Shown here one piece after another: positions 36,633 through 45,648 of a DNA stretch of 64,000 nucleotides. The position numbers were made by a program, and so were the translations under genes. A model generated the notes under the pieces. That model saw nothing but the letters and a program-made list of their open reading frames with translations, ran no database searches and was not told the origin of the DNA. The stretch is from Streptococcus canis (GTDB taxonomy: Bacteria; Bacillota; Bacilli; Lactobacillales; Streptococcaceae). Position 1 is the stretch's first letter; each line of letters begins with the position of its first letter. The stretch is from assembly GCF_900636575.1 (NCBI RefSeq), contig NZ_LR134293.1:679001-743000 (forward strand), written 5' to 3'.

Positions 36633-37020
36633 ATGCGATTTGATGAGAACATCTTTATAGTAGAACGTAATAGCCAATGTGAATTTAAAGTAAGTGGCAG
36701 TTTATGACAAGCAAGTCGCATCAACGATGCGTGTCAATGGTTATTGTAGAATTGATGCCCCAGAACGAACGGTCCTTTTCACTTTTGGAGAAATGATTTT
36801 CTCAAGAAACAGATGGTGTAAAGGGAAAAAGACACCTTATCCTGTAGATGAGTGGTTAGGTTTTAAAAAGTATATGCGCTATTCTCCAGAGTTGCTGTTT
36901 CAATTAGTTAAGCTAGTCTCTAAGATGTCTTACAGAGAAGTTTGTCGTGCTGGCCGTCATCTTACGACTCTTTCCCCAATGAGAACCTATAAATCAGGTC
37001 ATAAAAATGGTAGGTTGTAA
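36633..37020 (+). pseudogene. Remnant of an ISLre2-family transposase gene
   Basis: The start at 36633 reads MRFDENIFIVERNSQCEFKV and then hits a stop. A second frame from 36694 carries on with DAPERTVLFTFGEMIFSRNRW and PVDEWLGFKKYMRYSPELL, the N-terminal signature of ISLre2 (UPF0236) transposases. The catalytic part is missing after 37020. It is therefore a dead, frameshifted and truncated copy. I see no terminal repeats. Confidence 0.75.
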
Positions 37021-37219
37021 ACTCATGCTAGGTAAGGCTATTAGACTAGTGACTTATTGCCACTAAAAAAAGCTTTTGAGAGGTCTTTTTCTATAAAGGT
37101 AGACTTGTTTTCTTGAGTGATAAGGGATAAATTTAATTTTCACAAAAACTGAGACACATACCCTGCCGTAAATAATACTTGACGGATATAGGGAATTAGG
37201 GTAAAATAATCTGTGTTGT

Positions 37220-37290
37220 GGCGGTATAGCCAAGTGGTAAGGCACGGCTCTGCAAAAGCTTGATCGTCGGTTCAAATCCGTCTACCGCCT
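37220..37290 (+). tRNA. tRNA-Cys (GCA)
   Basis: The 71-nt cloverleaf has a 7-bp acceptor pair GGCGGTA / TACCGCC, D-loop AGCCAAGTGGTAAGGC, anticodon loop CTGCAAA with anticodon GCA, and T-loop GGTTCAAATCC. No CCA is encoded. It is a single tRNA gene with accessory genes on both sides. Confidence 0.95.
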
Positions 37291-37307
37291 TTTATATACA
37301 AATGAAG

Positions 37308-37350
37308 CCTTGATTGACCTCGTAAAAACGTTGTTAAATCAAGGTTTTTA
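37308..37350 (+). terminator. Terminator of tRNA-Cys
   Basis: CCTTGATT and AATCAAGG pair and are followed by TTTTTATTTTT. Confidence 0.8.
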
Positions 37351-37540
37351 TTTTTCGTGACAGGATAAAAAAGACGATGCGTGCCTTGAACGCATCAAAA
37401 ATTTCATTAACTTATCGGAAACAACAAACTCTTTTGTAGAGGTTCTGATGGCGACTTAGAATAAAAAGTTTAATTCCTCAATTTAAATGATAAAATAATT
37501 CTAATATACTTATTTTTATTTTAAAAATGTTAAAATATAG

Positions 37541-37569
37541 TTGCAAAAATTATAGAAATTATATATAAT
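37541..37569 (+). promoter_or_regulatory. Promoter of the small secreted protein gene
   Basis: The -35 is TTGCAA (37541-37546), the spacer 17 bp and the -10 TATAAT (37564-37569), in very AT-rich DNA. The preceding stretch 37351-37540 shows no gene. Confidence 0.75.
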
Positions 37570-37612
37570 TATATTCATGTCGACATATAAAAAAAGAAAG
37601 TTGTATTGAAGT

Positions 37613-37900
37613 ATGAAAAAGAAATTATTCTTTGTTAGTGCATTAGCACTTTTAACTACAGGTATTGCTCTAAACACTGAAAGCACAGTTAGTGCAAGTA
37701 GCACTCGACTATCTAGCTTAAATGTTAGAAATATCTTAGACGAGTACGATCGTCAACTTAATTGGGATATTAGCACTTATAAATCTACCTATCGCTATTG
37801 GATGATGCAGGTAAGGCAGAAAAATATGACAGCTGATGATATGCGTCGAGAGTTAGATAAGGCTCTTTATGGAGAAGACTCTGAGAGTGATTACTATTAA
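37613..37900 (+). CDS. Small secreted protein of unknown function
   Basis: The protein has 95 residues with a clear signal peptide (MKKKLFFVSALALLTTGIAL, cleavage probably after VSA at about residue 28). The mature part of about 67 residues is helical and charged, rich in R, D and Y, without cysteines. It ends in an acidic DSESDYY. I recognise no family. It has its own strong promoter and a terminator at 37967-38000. It could be a secreted effector or inhibitor, but nothing in the sequence shows that. Confidence 0.75.
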   Translation: MKKKLFFVSALALLTTGIALNTESTVSASSTRLSSLNVRNILDEYDRQLNWDISTYKSTYRYWMMQVRQKNMTADDMRRELDKALYGEDSESDYY

Positions 37901-37966
37901 TATTTGACATAAAAATTTATCCATATGATAAGCCGTTAACATAGGTTGTATGGCTCGGCTGGTTTA

Positions 37967-38000
37967 GGCCTTCTTGTTTTCTTACAAGAGGTCTTTTTTT
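37967..38000 (+). terminator. Terminator of the small secreted protein gene
   Basis: AGGCCTTCTTG and CAAGAGGTCT pair around TTTTCTTA and are followed by TTTTTTT. Confidence 0.8.
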
Positions 38001-38029
38001 GATAGGTTTTATGAGACTACGGGAAATTG

Positions 38030-38390
38030 CGCCGAGAGAAAAGTAGAAGTAGTGCTAGTAGTTTTTCTTTAGTTTGTTGGCTTTGCGAGGGTCATCGCGG
38101 ATCCCTAGACAGGTGGTTGTCCTTGGGGCGCTTAGCTAAGTGGGCACCAGCCTTCCAATTTTAATCTTTTGTAGCATGTCCAGCAAGTGCTGAAGGTTGG
38201 CATTGGCTACTTTGAGATGATAGAGCTGGTCTTCTTCATGGTATCAGTCTGTCTGAAAATAGTGATGAAAAATCAAGGCTTTAAGTTGAGCGTATTCAGT
38301 TTTTTGGTGCTGGCATGACAATTTTCTTCTTTACTAACCAGCTTAAGCTGAGGGTTGCCTGATTGTCAGACTGGTCTAGTTGAAATAGAC
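38030..38390 (-). pseudogene. Decayed gene of unknown identity
   Basis: Minus-strand frames hold protein-like stretches broken by stops, such as YHEEDQLYHLKVANANLQHL with LDMLQKIKIGRLVPT, and LGIRDDPRKANKLKK. The parts read in different frames, so it is not functional as it stands. I cannot name the parent family. Confidence 0.4.
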
Positions 38391-38396
38391 TAAAAA

Positions 38397-38425
38397 CATC
38401 CTAGTGATTAGGGATCACTAGGATG
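38397..38425 (-). terminator. Terminator of the marR-transporter-GNAT transcript
   Basis: CATCCTAGTGAT and ATCACTAGGATG form a perfect 12-bp stem around TAGGG. On the minus strand it is followed by TTTTTAG. It lies about 200 bp beyond the small GNAT gene; the stretch 38426-38626 shows nothing else. Confidence 0.8.
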
Positions 38426-38626
38426 ATAAAAATAGCAACTGTCATAGCAACAGGGCAGGGGGCAGTGCAACTGTTTTCTCGTCTTCCTTTTACGTCATAG
38501 GTAGAAAAGAAAGTCCTTGTACAGGCAAAAATTAAAAGTCCTGTTAGTCTTAAATTTTTGCTAGAAGAAAGGGCTGGCTTGCTAGTGACCTATTGTAAAA
38601 TCATTAATAGTTTCCCTATAGTCGGG

Positions 38627-38905
38627 TTAATCACTAAGGAGGTCATCATAGTCATTGGTGCGTTCAAATAACCCAATGGCATAAGGGCAAGTCGCTGCCA
38701 GTTTTTTACCTGCTTTGCGAGCTTCACTGGCAACTTTGTCAACCAACTGTCTAGCGATGCCTTGGCCTTGATAGGCTTCGTCAACTAAGGTGTGATTGAT
38801 GACCCAAAGGTCATCATTATGGAGGAAGGTGCATTCCCCGATTTCTGCTGACTCTTGGTGAGCCACGGAGCGGTTCTTGTCTGCTTCAAATGTTATGGTT
38901 ATCAT
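38627..38905 (-). CDS. Small GNAT family N-acetyltransferase
   Basis: The 92-residue protein belongs to the short GNAT group (COG2388 style). The acetyl-CoA loop YQGQGIARQLVDKV and the closing CPYAIGLFERTNDY block are visible. It is about the usual length for this subgroup. It is third behind marR and the transporter fusion, 97 bp away, and its substrate is unknown. Confidence 0.85.
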   Translation of the reverse strand: MITITFEADKNRSVAHQESAEIGECTFLHNDDLWVINHTLVDEAYQGQGIARQLVDKVASEARKAGKKLAATCPYAIGLFERTNDYDDLLSD

Positions 38906-39002
38906 TAGAAAATCTCCTTTTTGTCCTGATAATGATGCTTATATTGTAGCAAAAGATGTCAATGATGACAAATAGAAAGGGCTTTCTGATACTTCCTAGA
39001 GC

Positions 39003-40394
39003 CTAACCTAAATGTTTAACTAAGAGGCGCATGTCACGGCCAAATTTATCTTGAACGGGAGATTGGAAAGTAAAGCCATTTTTTTCATAGAGTCCCTGAT
39101 GAGCAGTGATGGCGTAAAGGTCTTTAACCCCTTTTTGTCTGGCAATCTCAGTGATACGGTCAACCAATTCCAAGCTCAAGCCTTGACCTCGGAAATCAGG
39201 AGAGACATAAACAGTGGATAAGAATGGACCATAGTCTGGCTTTTCGACAATGTCTTTTTGCACTAGTGCTGCAAACCCCATCAACTGGTCATGGCTGTCT
39301 GTCATGATAATCACTTGGTCCATGGCGTCTAATCTGCCGGTTTCTAAACGTTTAGCTAAATAAGCGCCAGCCTTCCATTCAATAGCTGCCATGGCTTCCA
39401 AAAGAAATTCTGGCTTGTGGCTGTCTCGTGACAGTTGGTAAACTTTTTCCACGTTTTCCTCTCTAGAGGTCGTTTTAATGAGTTTTTTGTAGAGGTAAGG
39501 GGTAGTAAAACTAGAAATAATGACGGCAAAGGCGATTTGACTAATGCTCTGAGCCATTACAGTTTCAGACAGAGGAAGATACTGGCTGACAAAGGGAGGA
39601 ATAGACATGGAAAAGGCAGCAATGGAGCTCATGGATAAGGTCATGCGTCCTTCTTTTTCGTTCCATTCCTTGTCAAATAAGGCTACGGGCAAGACTGCTA
39701 AGGCATAATAAAAGACAACCAGTAAAAGGCCAGTGAGGCTTGACTGAAGCGCTGTGATGATATTAATACGAGCTCCAAAAGTAACTGCCAAAAAAGTAAT
39801 CAGGAGCATTGATAAGGGCCTAGACATGGCACGACTTGATGGGTATAAATAACCAATTAGAACCCCAATAGCAAATGGTAGAATATTGGCAAGCAAGGGT
39901 GTGATCAGGTTAATGTTGGATTCGCCAACGCTCAGAATAAGCAAGGGAATGGCAGGAAGCATCACTAAATTAATGACTGAAAAGGCACTTTCTTCCATCT
40001 CACTAATATCTTTACCAAGGAGAACCAAGTACATGCCCGGATTAAGGGACATTAAAATAGCAGTTATGGTCACAGCAGTGATACCTAGAAAACCACTAGC
40101 AGGGAAAAAGGCCTTCCATGCCAAGGTAATTAGTAAGGCAATCCCTATCTTTAGGAGTAAAACAGGTCCAATAGCCTTGATGACTTTCGGGTATTTGCCT
40201 AGATTGGTCTGAATTCCTGATACTATGAGCAATACGGCAATGATAAAGAAGGTGGTGTCTTGACTAAAAAGGCCACTAAAGGGAGCACCCAGGTTTAAGA
40301 GATGGGGGAAAAAGGTGTAAATGACAGATGTCAAAAACATAGGAATGAGGAAATTGCTCCCTTTAAAAGTTGTCAGTTGTCTAAGTTTTGTCAT
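39003..40394 (-). CDS. KdgT-like permease fused to a C-terminal GNAT domain
   Basis: The protein has 463 residues. Residues 1-315 have about ten membrane segments and resemble 2-keto-3-deoxygluconate permease-type transporters (KdgT/BART group): 'LLIVSGIQTNLGKYPKVIKAIGPVLLLK' style helices and SLNPGMYLVLLG. Residues 325-463 form a complete GNAT domain with the acetyl-CoA loop RGQGLSLELVDRI from 402 and LYEKNGF near the end. The reading frame is open throughout and the gap to marR is 13 bp. The fusion suggests a transporter whose cargo is acetylated inside the cell, but this is inference; both substrates are unknown. Confidence 0.8.
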   Translation of the reverse strand: MTKLRQLTTFKGSNFLIPMFLTSVIYTFFPHLLNLGAPFSGLFSQDTTFFIIAVLLIVSGIQTNLGKYPKVIKAIGPVLLLKIGIALLITLAWKAFFPASGFLGITAVTITAILMSLNPGMYLVLLGKDISEMEESAFSVINLVMLPAIPLLILSVGESNINLITPLLANILPFAIGVLIGYLYPSSRAMSRPLSMLLITFLAVTFGARINIITALQSSLTGLLLVVFYYALAVLPVALFDKEWNEKEGRMTLSMSSIAAFSMSIPPFVSQYLPLSETVMAQSISQIAFAVIISSFTTPYLYKKLIKTTSREENVEKVYQLSRDSHKPEFLLEAMAAIEWKAGAYLAKRLETGRLDAMDQVIIMTDSHDQLMGFAALVQKDIVEKPDYGPFLSTVYVSPDFRGQGLSLELVDRITEIARQKGVKDLYAITAHQGLYEKNGFTFQSPVQDKFGRDMRLLVKHLG

Positions 40395-40407
40395 GGTGTG
40401 TTCCTTT

Positions 40408-40836
40408 CTAGTCTGTCAATGAAATAGCTAACATTTTGCGCAATAGCGTTTGTAAATGGTCCAGTTCTTGGTCTGTCAGGCGCTCGGTCAACTGGCTCTC
40501 CAATTGGTTAGCAATGTCTTTAAAGTTTTCTTGCATGCTCAAGGCCTTATCGGTTAAGTACAATTGTTTGTGGCGCTTATCCTTACCATTAGCTAGCCGT
40601 TTAATCCAGCCTTCTTTTTCCAAATTTTGAAGAATCCGAGTCACGGTTGGATTACTCATGTGAAAGTAATGTTCCAAATCCCGCTGGTTGAGACTACCAT
40701 TATCAAATAGGTAAAGGTATTTGAGACACTTAAATTGGCTATGGGTGATACCATAGCTTGCTAGGGTATGGTTGGCAATTTTATCAAAGTTTAAATTAGC
40801 ACGTTTGATTAAGTAAACGGTATTCTTTTCGCGCAT
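40408..40836 (-). CDS. MarR family transcriptional regulator
   Basis: The 142-residue protein has a winged helix with recognition region MSNPTVTRILQNLEKEGWI and wing GKDKRHKQLYLTDKA. It heads an operon with the transporter-GNAT fusion and the small GNAT. Its own promoter overlaps two dyads, so it very likely represses itself and these genes in response to a small molecule. It might also act on the dioxygenase operon at 27.7-30.8 kb, which lacks a local regulator, but the dyads differ. Confidence 0.88.
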   Translation of the reverse strand: MREKNTVYLIKRANLNFDKIANHTLASYGITHSQFKCLKYLYLFDNGSLNQRDLEHYFHMSNPTVTRILQNLEKEGWIKRLANGKDKRHKQLYLTDKALSMQENFKDIANQLESQLTERLTDQELDHLQTLLRKMLAISLTD

Positions 40837-40849
40837 GCTGACCCCCTTA

Positions 40850-40900
40850 TATATAGTTTGCTATATAAACTAGCATAGCTTGCTATTCTTTTCAAGTCAA
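40850..40900 (-). promoter_or_regulatory. marR promoter with two dyad operators
   Basis: On the minus strand a -35 TTGACT (40900-40895), 17-bp spacer and -10 TATGCT (40877-40872). The dyads are TAGCA-TAGCT-TGCTA (40871-40885), which covers the -10, and TATATAG-TTTG-CTATATA (40850-40867) in the leader. Confidence 0.75.
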
Positions 40901-40971
40901 GCGCTCAAAAAAGAATGAGATAACTGCCGCTGGAGCTATTACCTCATTCTGATTTGTGTTAGTGTTTGTTT

Positions 40972-41928
40972 TTACCAACGCTCACCGTACAGGGCTTTAG
41001 CATTGGTTTCTAAAATTGCCTTTTGTTCTTCCTCTGACAAGGCTGCCTTTCGAATATAAGAAAAGGCTCTGGTGTATTTTTGGTTTTGGAAGTAGGGGAA
41101 ATCGCTGCCAGCTAGTAAACGTTGATGACCTAGTACCTCATTACTATGGAGCAACGAAGCTTCAAGAAAATTGGCTGTGTCAAACCAAAAGTACTTCTGC
41201 AAGGTATCTAGGGGGTGGTGTGAAAAGCTGTGCCAATCCTCATAGTTGTCAATGATGCGCTGCATTTGAAAGGAAATACCACCACCCAAATGCGCAATGT
41301 GGAAACGAAGATGTGGGAACTTTTGTGGCAACTCTCGTTTCAAAAGCTGCAAGGTAGCTAACATATCCTCAATAGGAGCACCGACCACCCATTCTTGGTC
41401 GTAATCATTGACCATGGGGCTCATGGCACCACAGCCTGTCGGATGAATGTAGATAACAGCTCCCAGAGCATCCATCGCTTCAAAGAAAGGTAAAAAAGCG
41501 TCATCGGCGATTGATTGACTGGTCTCAAGGACAGTATTGACTGCGATTCCCAAAAAACCTAATTCTTCAATAACGCGCTTGCCTTCTTGGATAGCTTCTT
41601 CAACATTTGGCAAAGGAACAACCCCATAGGCCCGAAAACGGTCTGGGTATTGGTCAATAATGGTCTTGTAAAATTGATTAATGGTCTGAGCAGCCTTGAG
41701 AGCCTCTTGTGGCTTACCAAACTGAGGAACCTGTGGTGTTGCCGACAGTACTTGGTAGGAGACGCCAGCCTTGTCCATCATGTCAAGACGTTTAGTCAGG
41801 TCCTGAGGGTCGCCACTAGCATTTAGACCCTTTGCGATTGCAATGCCAGTGCCACCCAAACGTTCTAGTAAATCGAGGTACTCATCTGACCAGAGGTGAG
41901 CATGTGTGTCAATAGCTGTTTGTGTCAT
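40972..41928 (-). CDS. Amidohydrolase family 2 (ACMSD-like) protein
   Basis: The 318-residue TIM-barrel metal enzyme has ligands visible as H9-x-H11 (IDTHAHLW), His in IYIHPTG, His in RFHIAHLGGG and Asp in AGSDFPY. Members hydrolyse or decarboxylate aromatic and cyclic compounds. The substrate here is unknown. It is divergent from cspA and separate from the marR operon by its orientation gap, although its chemistry would suit an aromatic-compound pathway with the VOC dioxygenases. Confidence 0.8.
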   Translation of the reverse strand: MTQTAIDTHAHLWSDEYLDLLERLGGTGIAIAKGLNASGDPQDLTKRLDMMDKAGVSYQVLSATPQVPQFGKPQEALKAAQTINQFYKTIIDQYPDRFRAYGVVPLPNVEEAIQEGKRVIEELGFLGIAVNTVLETSQSIADDAFLPFFEAMDALGAVIYIHPTGCGAMSPMVNDYDQEWVVGAPIEDMLATLQLLKRELPQKFPHLRFHIAHLGGGISFQMQRIIDNYEDWHSFSHHPLDTLQKYFWFDTANFLEASLLHSNEVLGHQRLLAGSDFPYFQNQKYTRAFSYIRKAALSEEEQKAILETNAKALYGERW

Positions 41929-42139
41929 CAGTTGACCTTCTTTCTATCATCAATTCCAGAAGAAATTTTTTGCTTGTCAGAAACAATGCCTTATCTGTTA
42001 TTGTAACAAAAAAATCACTAACTTGAGATAAAAAAGTTCTCAGATTTAGGCTCAGAAAAGGGTGTTGTACTGTCTATGGAGGATAATTTTAAAAAATTTA
42101 GAAAAATAAAAAAATAATCATTTTTTTTAAGGGTTTAGA

Positions 42140-42168
42140 TTGACAGGGGGGGTAAAACGTGTTACACT
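42140..42168 (+). promoter_or_regulatory. cspA promoter and long leader
   Basis: The -35 is TTGACA (42140-42145), the spacer 17 bp and the -10 TACACT (42163-42168). The untranslated leader of about 90 nt to 42264 is typical of cold-shock genes, where leader folding controls translation. The rest of the 41929-42264 gap has no gene. Confidence 0.8.
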
Positions 42169-42264
42169 TGGCAAGTAAATTAGTTTTTGAGTTAGTATTT
42201 GTGTTTCAACATCTTTATTTCTCTCTATTTTTACAAATGCTTTATAGAAAGGAAGTGGATGCAT

Positions 42265-42468
42265 ATGACACAAGGTACAGTTAAGTGGTTTAACGCTGAA
42301 AAAGGTTTCGGTTTTATTTCAACTGAGAACGGTCAAGATGTCTTCGCACATTTTTCAGCAATCCAAACTAATGGTTTTAAAACATTAGAAGAAGGACAAA
42401 AAGTGGAATTTGATGTCGAAGAAGGTCAACGTGGCCCTCAGGCAGTCAATATCACTAAATTAGCTTAA
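42265..42468 (+). CDS. cspA: Cold shock protein
   Basis: The 67-residue single cold-shock domain carries RNP1 KGFGFIS and RNP2 VFAHFSAI. It binds single-stranded RNA/DNA as an RNA chaperone. ATG 42265 follows AAAGGAAG; an upstream ATG at 42199 lies in the leader. A terminator follows at 42488-42522. Confidence 0.97.
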   Translation: MTQGTVKWFNAEKGFGFISTENGQDVFAHFSAIQTNGFKTLEEGQKVEFDVEEGQRGPQAVNITKLA

Positions 42469-42487
42469 TCAGGTTAAATGATAAGAG

Positions 42488-42522
42488 AAAAGCAGGTGTT
42501 GGGAACAACGGCTGCTTTTTTT
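42488..42522 (+). terminator. cspA terminator
   Basis: AAAAGCAG and CTGCTTTTTTT enclose a smaller GTTG/CAAC hairpin. Confidence 0.8.
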
Positions 42523-42557
42523 GTTTTCAGTTGATGATTGTCTCCAATGACAAAGAG

Positions 42558-42609
42558 TTGCTTTTAAGGTCTTCTATTTGTTATAATAATAGTCAGTTTT
42601 AGTCAAAAC
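42558..42609 (+). promoter_or_regulatory. ctsR-clpC promoter with CtsR operator
   Basis: The -35 is TTGCTT (42558-42563), the spacer 18 bp and the -10 TATAAT (42582-42587). A CtsR heptad repeat, AGTCAGTTTTAGTCAAAAC (42591-42609), covers the start of transcription, so CtsR represses its own operon. Confidence 0.75.
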
Positions 42610-42666
42610 AGACCGATCTGGTGCCTTTATCTAGTGTAAACGGTTCATAAGCAAAGGAGTGATAGC

Positions 42667-43128
42667 ATGCCGACAAAAAATACTTCAGATAGTATTGAAG
42701 AATATATCAAAGAATTATTAGCCCAATCGGGAATTGCAGAGATTAAGCGTTCTATGCTAGCAGATTCCTTTCAGGTTGTTCCAAGCCAGATTAACTATGT
42801 GATTAAAACCCGTTTTACAGAAAGTCGGGGTTACGAGGTTGAAAGCAAGCGTGGCGGTGGTGGTTATATTCGTATTGCCAAGGTTCATTTTTCAGACAAA
42901 CATCATCTGATTGGCAATTTAATGGCCTCTATTGATGAACGCCTGAGCGAACAGGTCTTTACTGATTCGATGCAACTCCTCTTTGATGAACATTTAGTCA
43001 CAGAACGTGAAGGAAACATTGTTTTGGCCATGGCATCTGATGAAGTCTTAGGGCCGGATGGACCAACTATTCGTGCGCGGATGCTCTACCGTTTATTGCA
43101 GCGAATCGATAGAAAGGGAAGCAATTAA
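42667..43128 (+). CDS. ctsR: Transcriptional repressor CtsR
   Basis: The 153-residue class III heat-shock repressor has an N-terminal winged helix (IKRSMLADSFQVVPSQINYVI) and the glycine-rich beta-wing ESKRGGGGYIRI that binds the heptad repeat and senses heat. It is coupled to clpC, whose start overlaps the stop. AAGGAG lies before ATG 42667. Confidence 0.96.
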   Translation: MPTKNTSDSIEEYIKELLAQSGIAEIKRSMLADSFQVVPSQINYVIKTRFTESRGYEVESKRGGGGYIRIAKVHFSDKHHLIGNLMASIDERLSEQVFTDSMQLLFDEHLVTEREGNIVLAMASDEVLGPDGPTIRARMLYRLLQRIDRKGSN

Positions 43129-45572
43129 TGATCATGTATTCATTGAAGATGCAAGAAATCTTTAGGCAGGCACAGTTTCAAGCAGCCCGCTTTGACAGCC
43201 ACTACCTAGAAACTTGGCATATCTTGTTAGCCATGGCTAGAGTTGACCAGTCCTTAGCAGGTCTAGTGCTAAGTGAATTTGATGCTAAAGTTGCAGTGGA
43301 AGAATACGAAGCTGCCGCTATTTTAGCTATAGGAAAAAATCCTAAAGGTCAGGTGTCACACGTGGATTTCAAGCCTCAATCCAAGACCTTGACGAATGTG
43401 TTACAGTTTGCGCAGGCTATTAGTCAAATCACTAAAGACCCAGAAGTCGGCTCTGAACATGTGCTCTTTGCCATGCTACTCAATCCTGATATTATGGCAA
43501 GTCGTCTCTTGGAAATGGCTGGGTATCGCATCAAAGATAAAGGAAATGGGGAACCTCGCTTAGCTGATTTGCGAAAGGCCATTGAGATTCACGCAGGTTA
43601 TAGCAAAGAAACCATTAAGACTATCCATGAGTTACGCAAACCAAAGAAAACGAAGGTTCAAGGAACCTTCTCAGATATGATGAAACCACCAAGCACGACG
43701 GGTGATTTGGCTGACTTCACCAGAGATTTGACCGAGATGGCAAAACAAGGTCTGCTAGAGCCTGTCATTGGTCGTGATGCCGAAGTATCTCGCATGATTC
43801 AAGTGCTCAGTCGTAAAACCAAAAACAATCCTGTTCTTGTTGGAGATGCAGGGGTTGGTAAAACTGCCCTTGCCTATGGTCTTGCCCAACGTATTGTGAA
43901 TGGAGCCATTCCTTATGAACTGCAAGACATGCGCGTCCTCGAATTGGACATGATGAGCGTCGTTGCGGGGACACGTTTTCGTGGTGATTTTGAAGAACGC
44001 ATGAACCAGATTATTGATGACATTGAAGCAGATGGCAAGATTATCCTCTTTGTGGATGAATTGCATACCATTATGGGGTCAGGAAGCGGTATTGATAGCA
44101 CACTTGATGCTGCTAATATTTTGAAACCAGCCCTATCTCGTGGCACCCTTCACATGGTCGGAGCAACAACGCAGGAAGAGTACCAAAAACATATTGAAAA
44201 GGACGCCGCTCTTTCTCGCCGCTTTGCCAAAATTTTAATTGAAGAGCCTAACCTAGAAGACGCCTATCAGATTTTACTAGGTTTGAAGACTTCCTATGAA
44301 ACCTACCATAATGTGTCAATTTCTGATCAGGCAGTGCATACAGCTGTTAAAATGGCGCATCGCTACCTAACTAGTAAAAATCTTCCAGATTCAGCCATCG
44401 ATTTGTTGGACGAAGCTAGCGCTACAGTCCAAAGCATGGTTAAAAAATCAAGTTCGGAAATCATCACACCAATAGATCAGGCACTTCTTGACGGTGATAT
44501 AAAAAAGGTTTCACGTCTTTTGGCCAAAGAAGCTAAGGGGCAGACGAGAAGGCCAAGGCCAGTAACAGAAGACGATATTATGGCAACCCTGAGCAAATTA
44601 TCAGGGATTCCATTGGAAAAACTCAGTCAGGCTGATAGCAAAAAATACCTCAATCTTGAAAAAGAGTTGCACAAGCGCGTGATTGGACAAGAAGACGCTG
44701 TTTCAGCCATTTCTAGAGCAATCCGTCGTAATCAATCGGGTATTCGCACTGGTAAACGTCCAATTGGTTCTTTCATGTTCCTTGGACCTACTGGTGTTGG
44801 GAAGACTGAATTGGCTAAAGCTTTGGCAGAAGTCCTCTTTGATGACGCGTCAGCCCTTATCCGCTTTGACATGTCAGAGTATATGGAAAAATTTGCGGCA
44901 TCTCGCCTTAATGGAGCGCCTCCAGGCTATGTTGGTTACGATGAAGGCGGTGAATTAACAGAGAAGGTCAGAAATAAGCCTTATTCTGTCCTCCTCTTTG
45001 ACGAGGTGGAAAAAGCCCACCCTGACATTTTCAACGTGCTCTTACAAGTGCTTGATGACGGTATGTTGACAGATAGCCGTGGGCGTAAGGTGGACTTCTC
45101 AAACACCATTATTATCATGACTAGTAATCTAGGGGCAACAGCTCTGCGGGATGATAAAACAGTTGGCTTTGGGGTAAAAGGGGTCAGCCATGACCACCAA
45201 GCCATGGAAAAACGGATTTTGGAAGAATTGAAAAAAGCTTATCGACCAGAATTTATCAACCGAATTGATGAAAAGGTTGTCTTCCATAGCCTTACCCAAG
45301 AGAATATGAGGGAAGTGGTTAAGATTATGGTGCAGCCATTGATTGCTAGTTTAGCAGAAAAAGGCATTACCCTCAAATTCCAGCCAATGGCTCTCAAGTA
45401 CCTTTCAGAGGAAGGCTATGATGTGGAAATGGGTGCTCGTCCATTGCGCCGTACTTTGCAAACGCAGGTAGAAGACAAACTATCCGAATTGATTCTTGCT
45501 GGTGACTTGGCAAGTGGTCACACCCTGAAAATTGGGCTTTCCCATGGCAAACTCAGCTTTAACGTTGGGTAA
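43128..45572 (+). CDS. clpC: ATP-dependent Clp protease ATPase subunit ClpC
   Basis: The 814-residue Hsp100 has an N-terminal double Clp domain (about 5-145). AAA module 1 has Walker A GDAGVGKTAL and Walker B ILFVDELH. A middle region follows, and AAA module 2 has Walker A GPTGVGKTEL and Walker B VLLFDEVEKAHPD. It unfolds proteins for ClpP. The M domain is short compared with ClpB. ATG 43128 overlaps the ctsR stop; ATG 43134 is a possible alternative. Confidence 0.96.
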   Translation: MIMYSLKMQEIFRQAQFQAARFDSHYLETWHILLAMARVDQSLAGLVLSEFDAKVAVEEYEAAAILAIGKNPKGQVSHVDFKPQSKTLTNVLQFAQAISQITKDPEVGSEHVLFAMLLNPDIMASRLLEMAGYRIKDKGNGEPRLADLRKAIEIHAGYSKETIKTIHELRKPKKTKVQGTFSDMMKPPSTTGDLADFTRDLTEMAKQGLLEPVIGRDAEVSRMIQVLSRKTKNNPVLVGDAGVGKTALAYGLAQRIVNGAIPYELQDMRVLELDMMSVVAGTRFRGDFEERMNQIIDDIEADGKIILFVDELHTIMGSGSGIDSTLDAANILKPALSRGTLHMVGATTQEEYQKHIEKDAALSRRFAKILIEEPNLEDAYQILLGLKTSYETYHNVSISDQAVHTAVKMAHRYLTSKNLPDSAIDLLDEASATVQSMVKKSSSEIITPIDQALLDGDIKKVSRLLAKEAKGQTRRPRPVTEDDIMATLSKLSGIPLEKLSQADSKKYLNLEKELHKRVIGQEDAVSAISRAIRRNQSGIRTGKRPIGSFMFLGPTGVGKTELAKALAEVLFDDASALIRFDMSEYMEKFAASRLNGAPPGYVGYDEGGELTEKVRNKPYSVLLFDEVEKAHPDIFNVLLQVLDDGMLTDSRGRKVDFSNTIIIMTSNLGATALRDDKTVGFGVKGVSHDHQAMEKRILEELKKAYRPEFINRIDEKVVFHSLTQENMREVVKIMVQPLIASLAEKGITLKFQPMALKYLSEEGYDVEMGARPLRRTLQTQVEDKLSELILAGDLASGHTLKIGLSHGKLSFNVG

Positions 45573-45613
45573 ATTTCCCTGCTTCACCTAGTTGACAGCT
45601 TACGATTCACAAT

Positions 45614-45648
45614 AAAGAGTCTGTTCTTATGAAAACGGACTCTTTTTT
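45614..45648 (+). terminator. ctsR-clpC terminator
   Basis: AAAGAGTC and GACTCTTTTTT form the stem. The terminator lies directly before the groES promoter. Confidence 0.8.

Noticed and set aside
37220..37290. tRNA-Cys as an integrated-element attachment site
   Set aside because: No repeat of the tRNA 3' end and no integrase gene are seen in the window.
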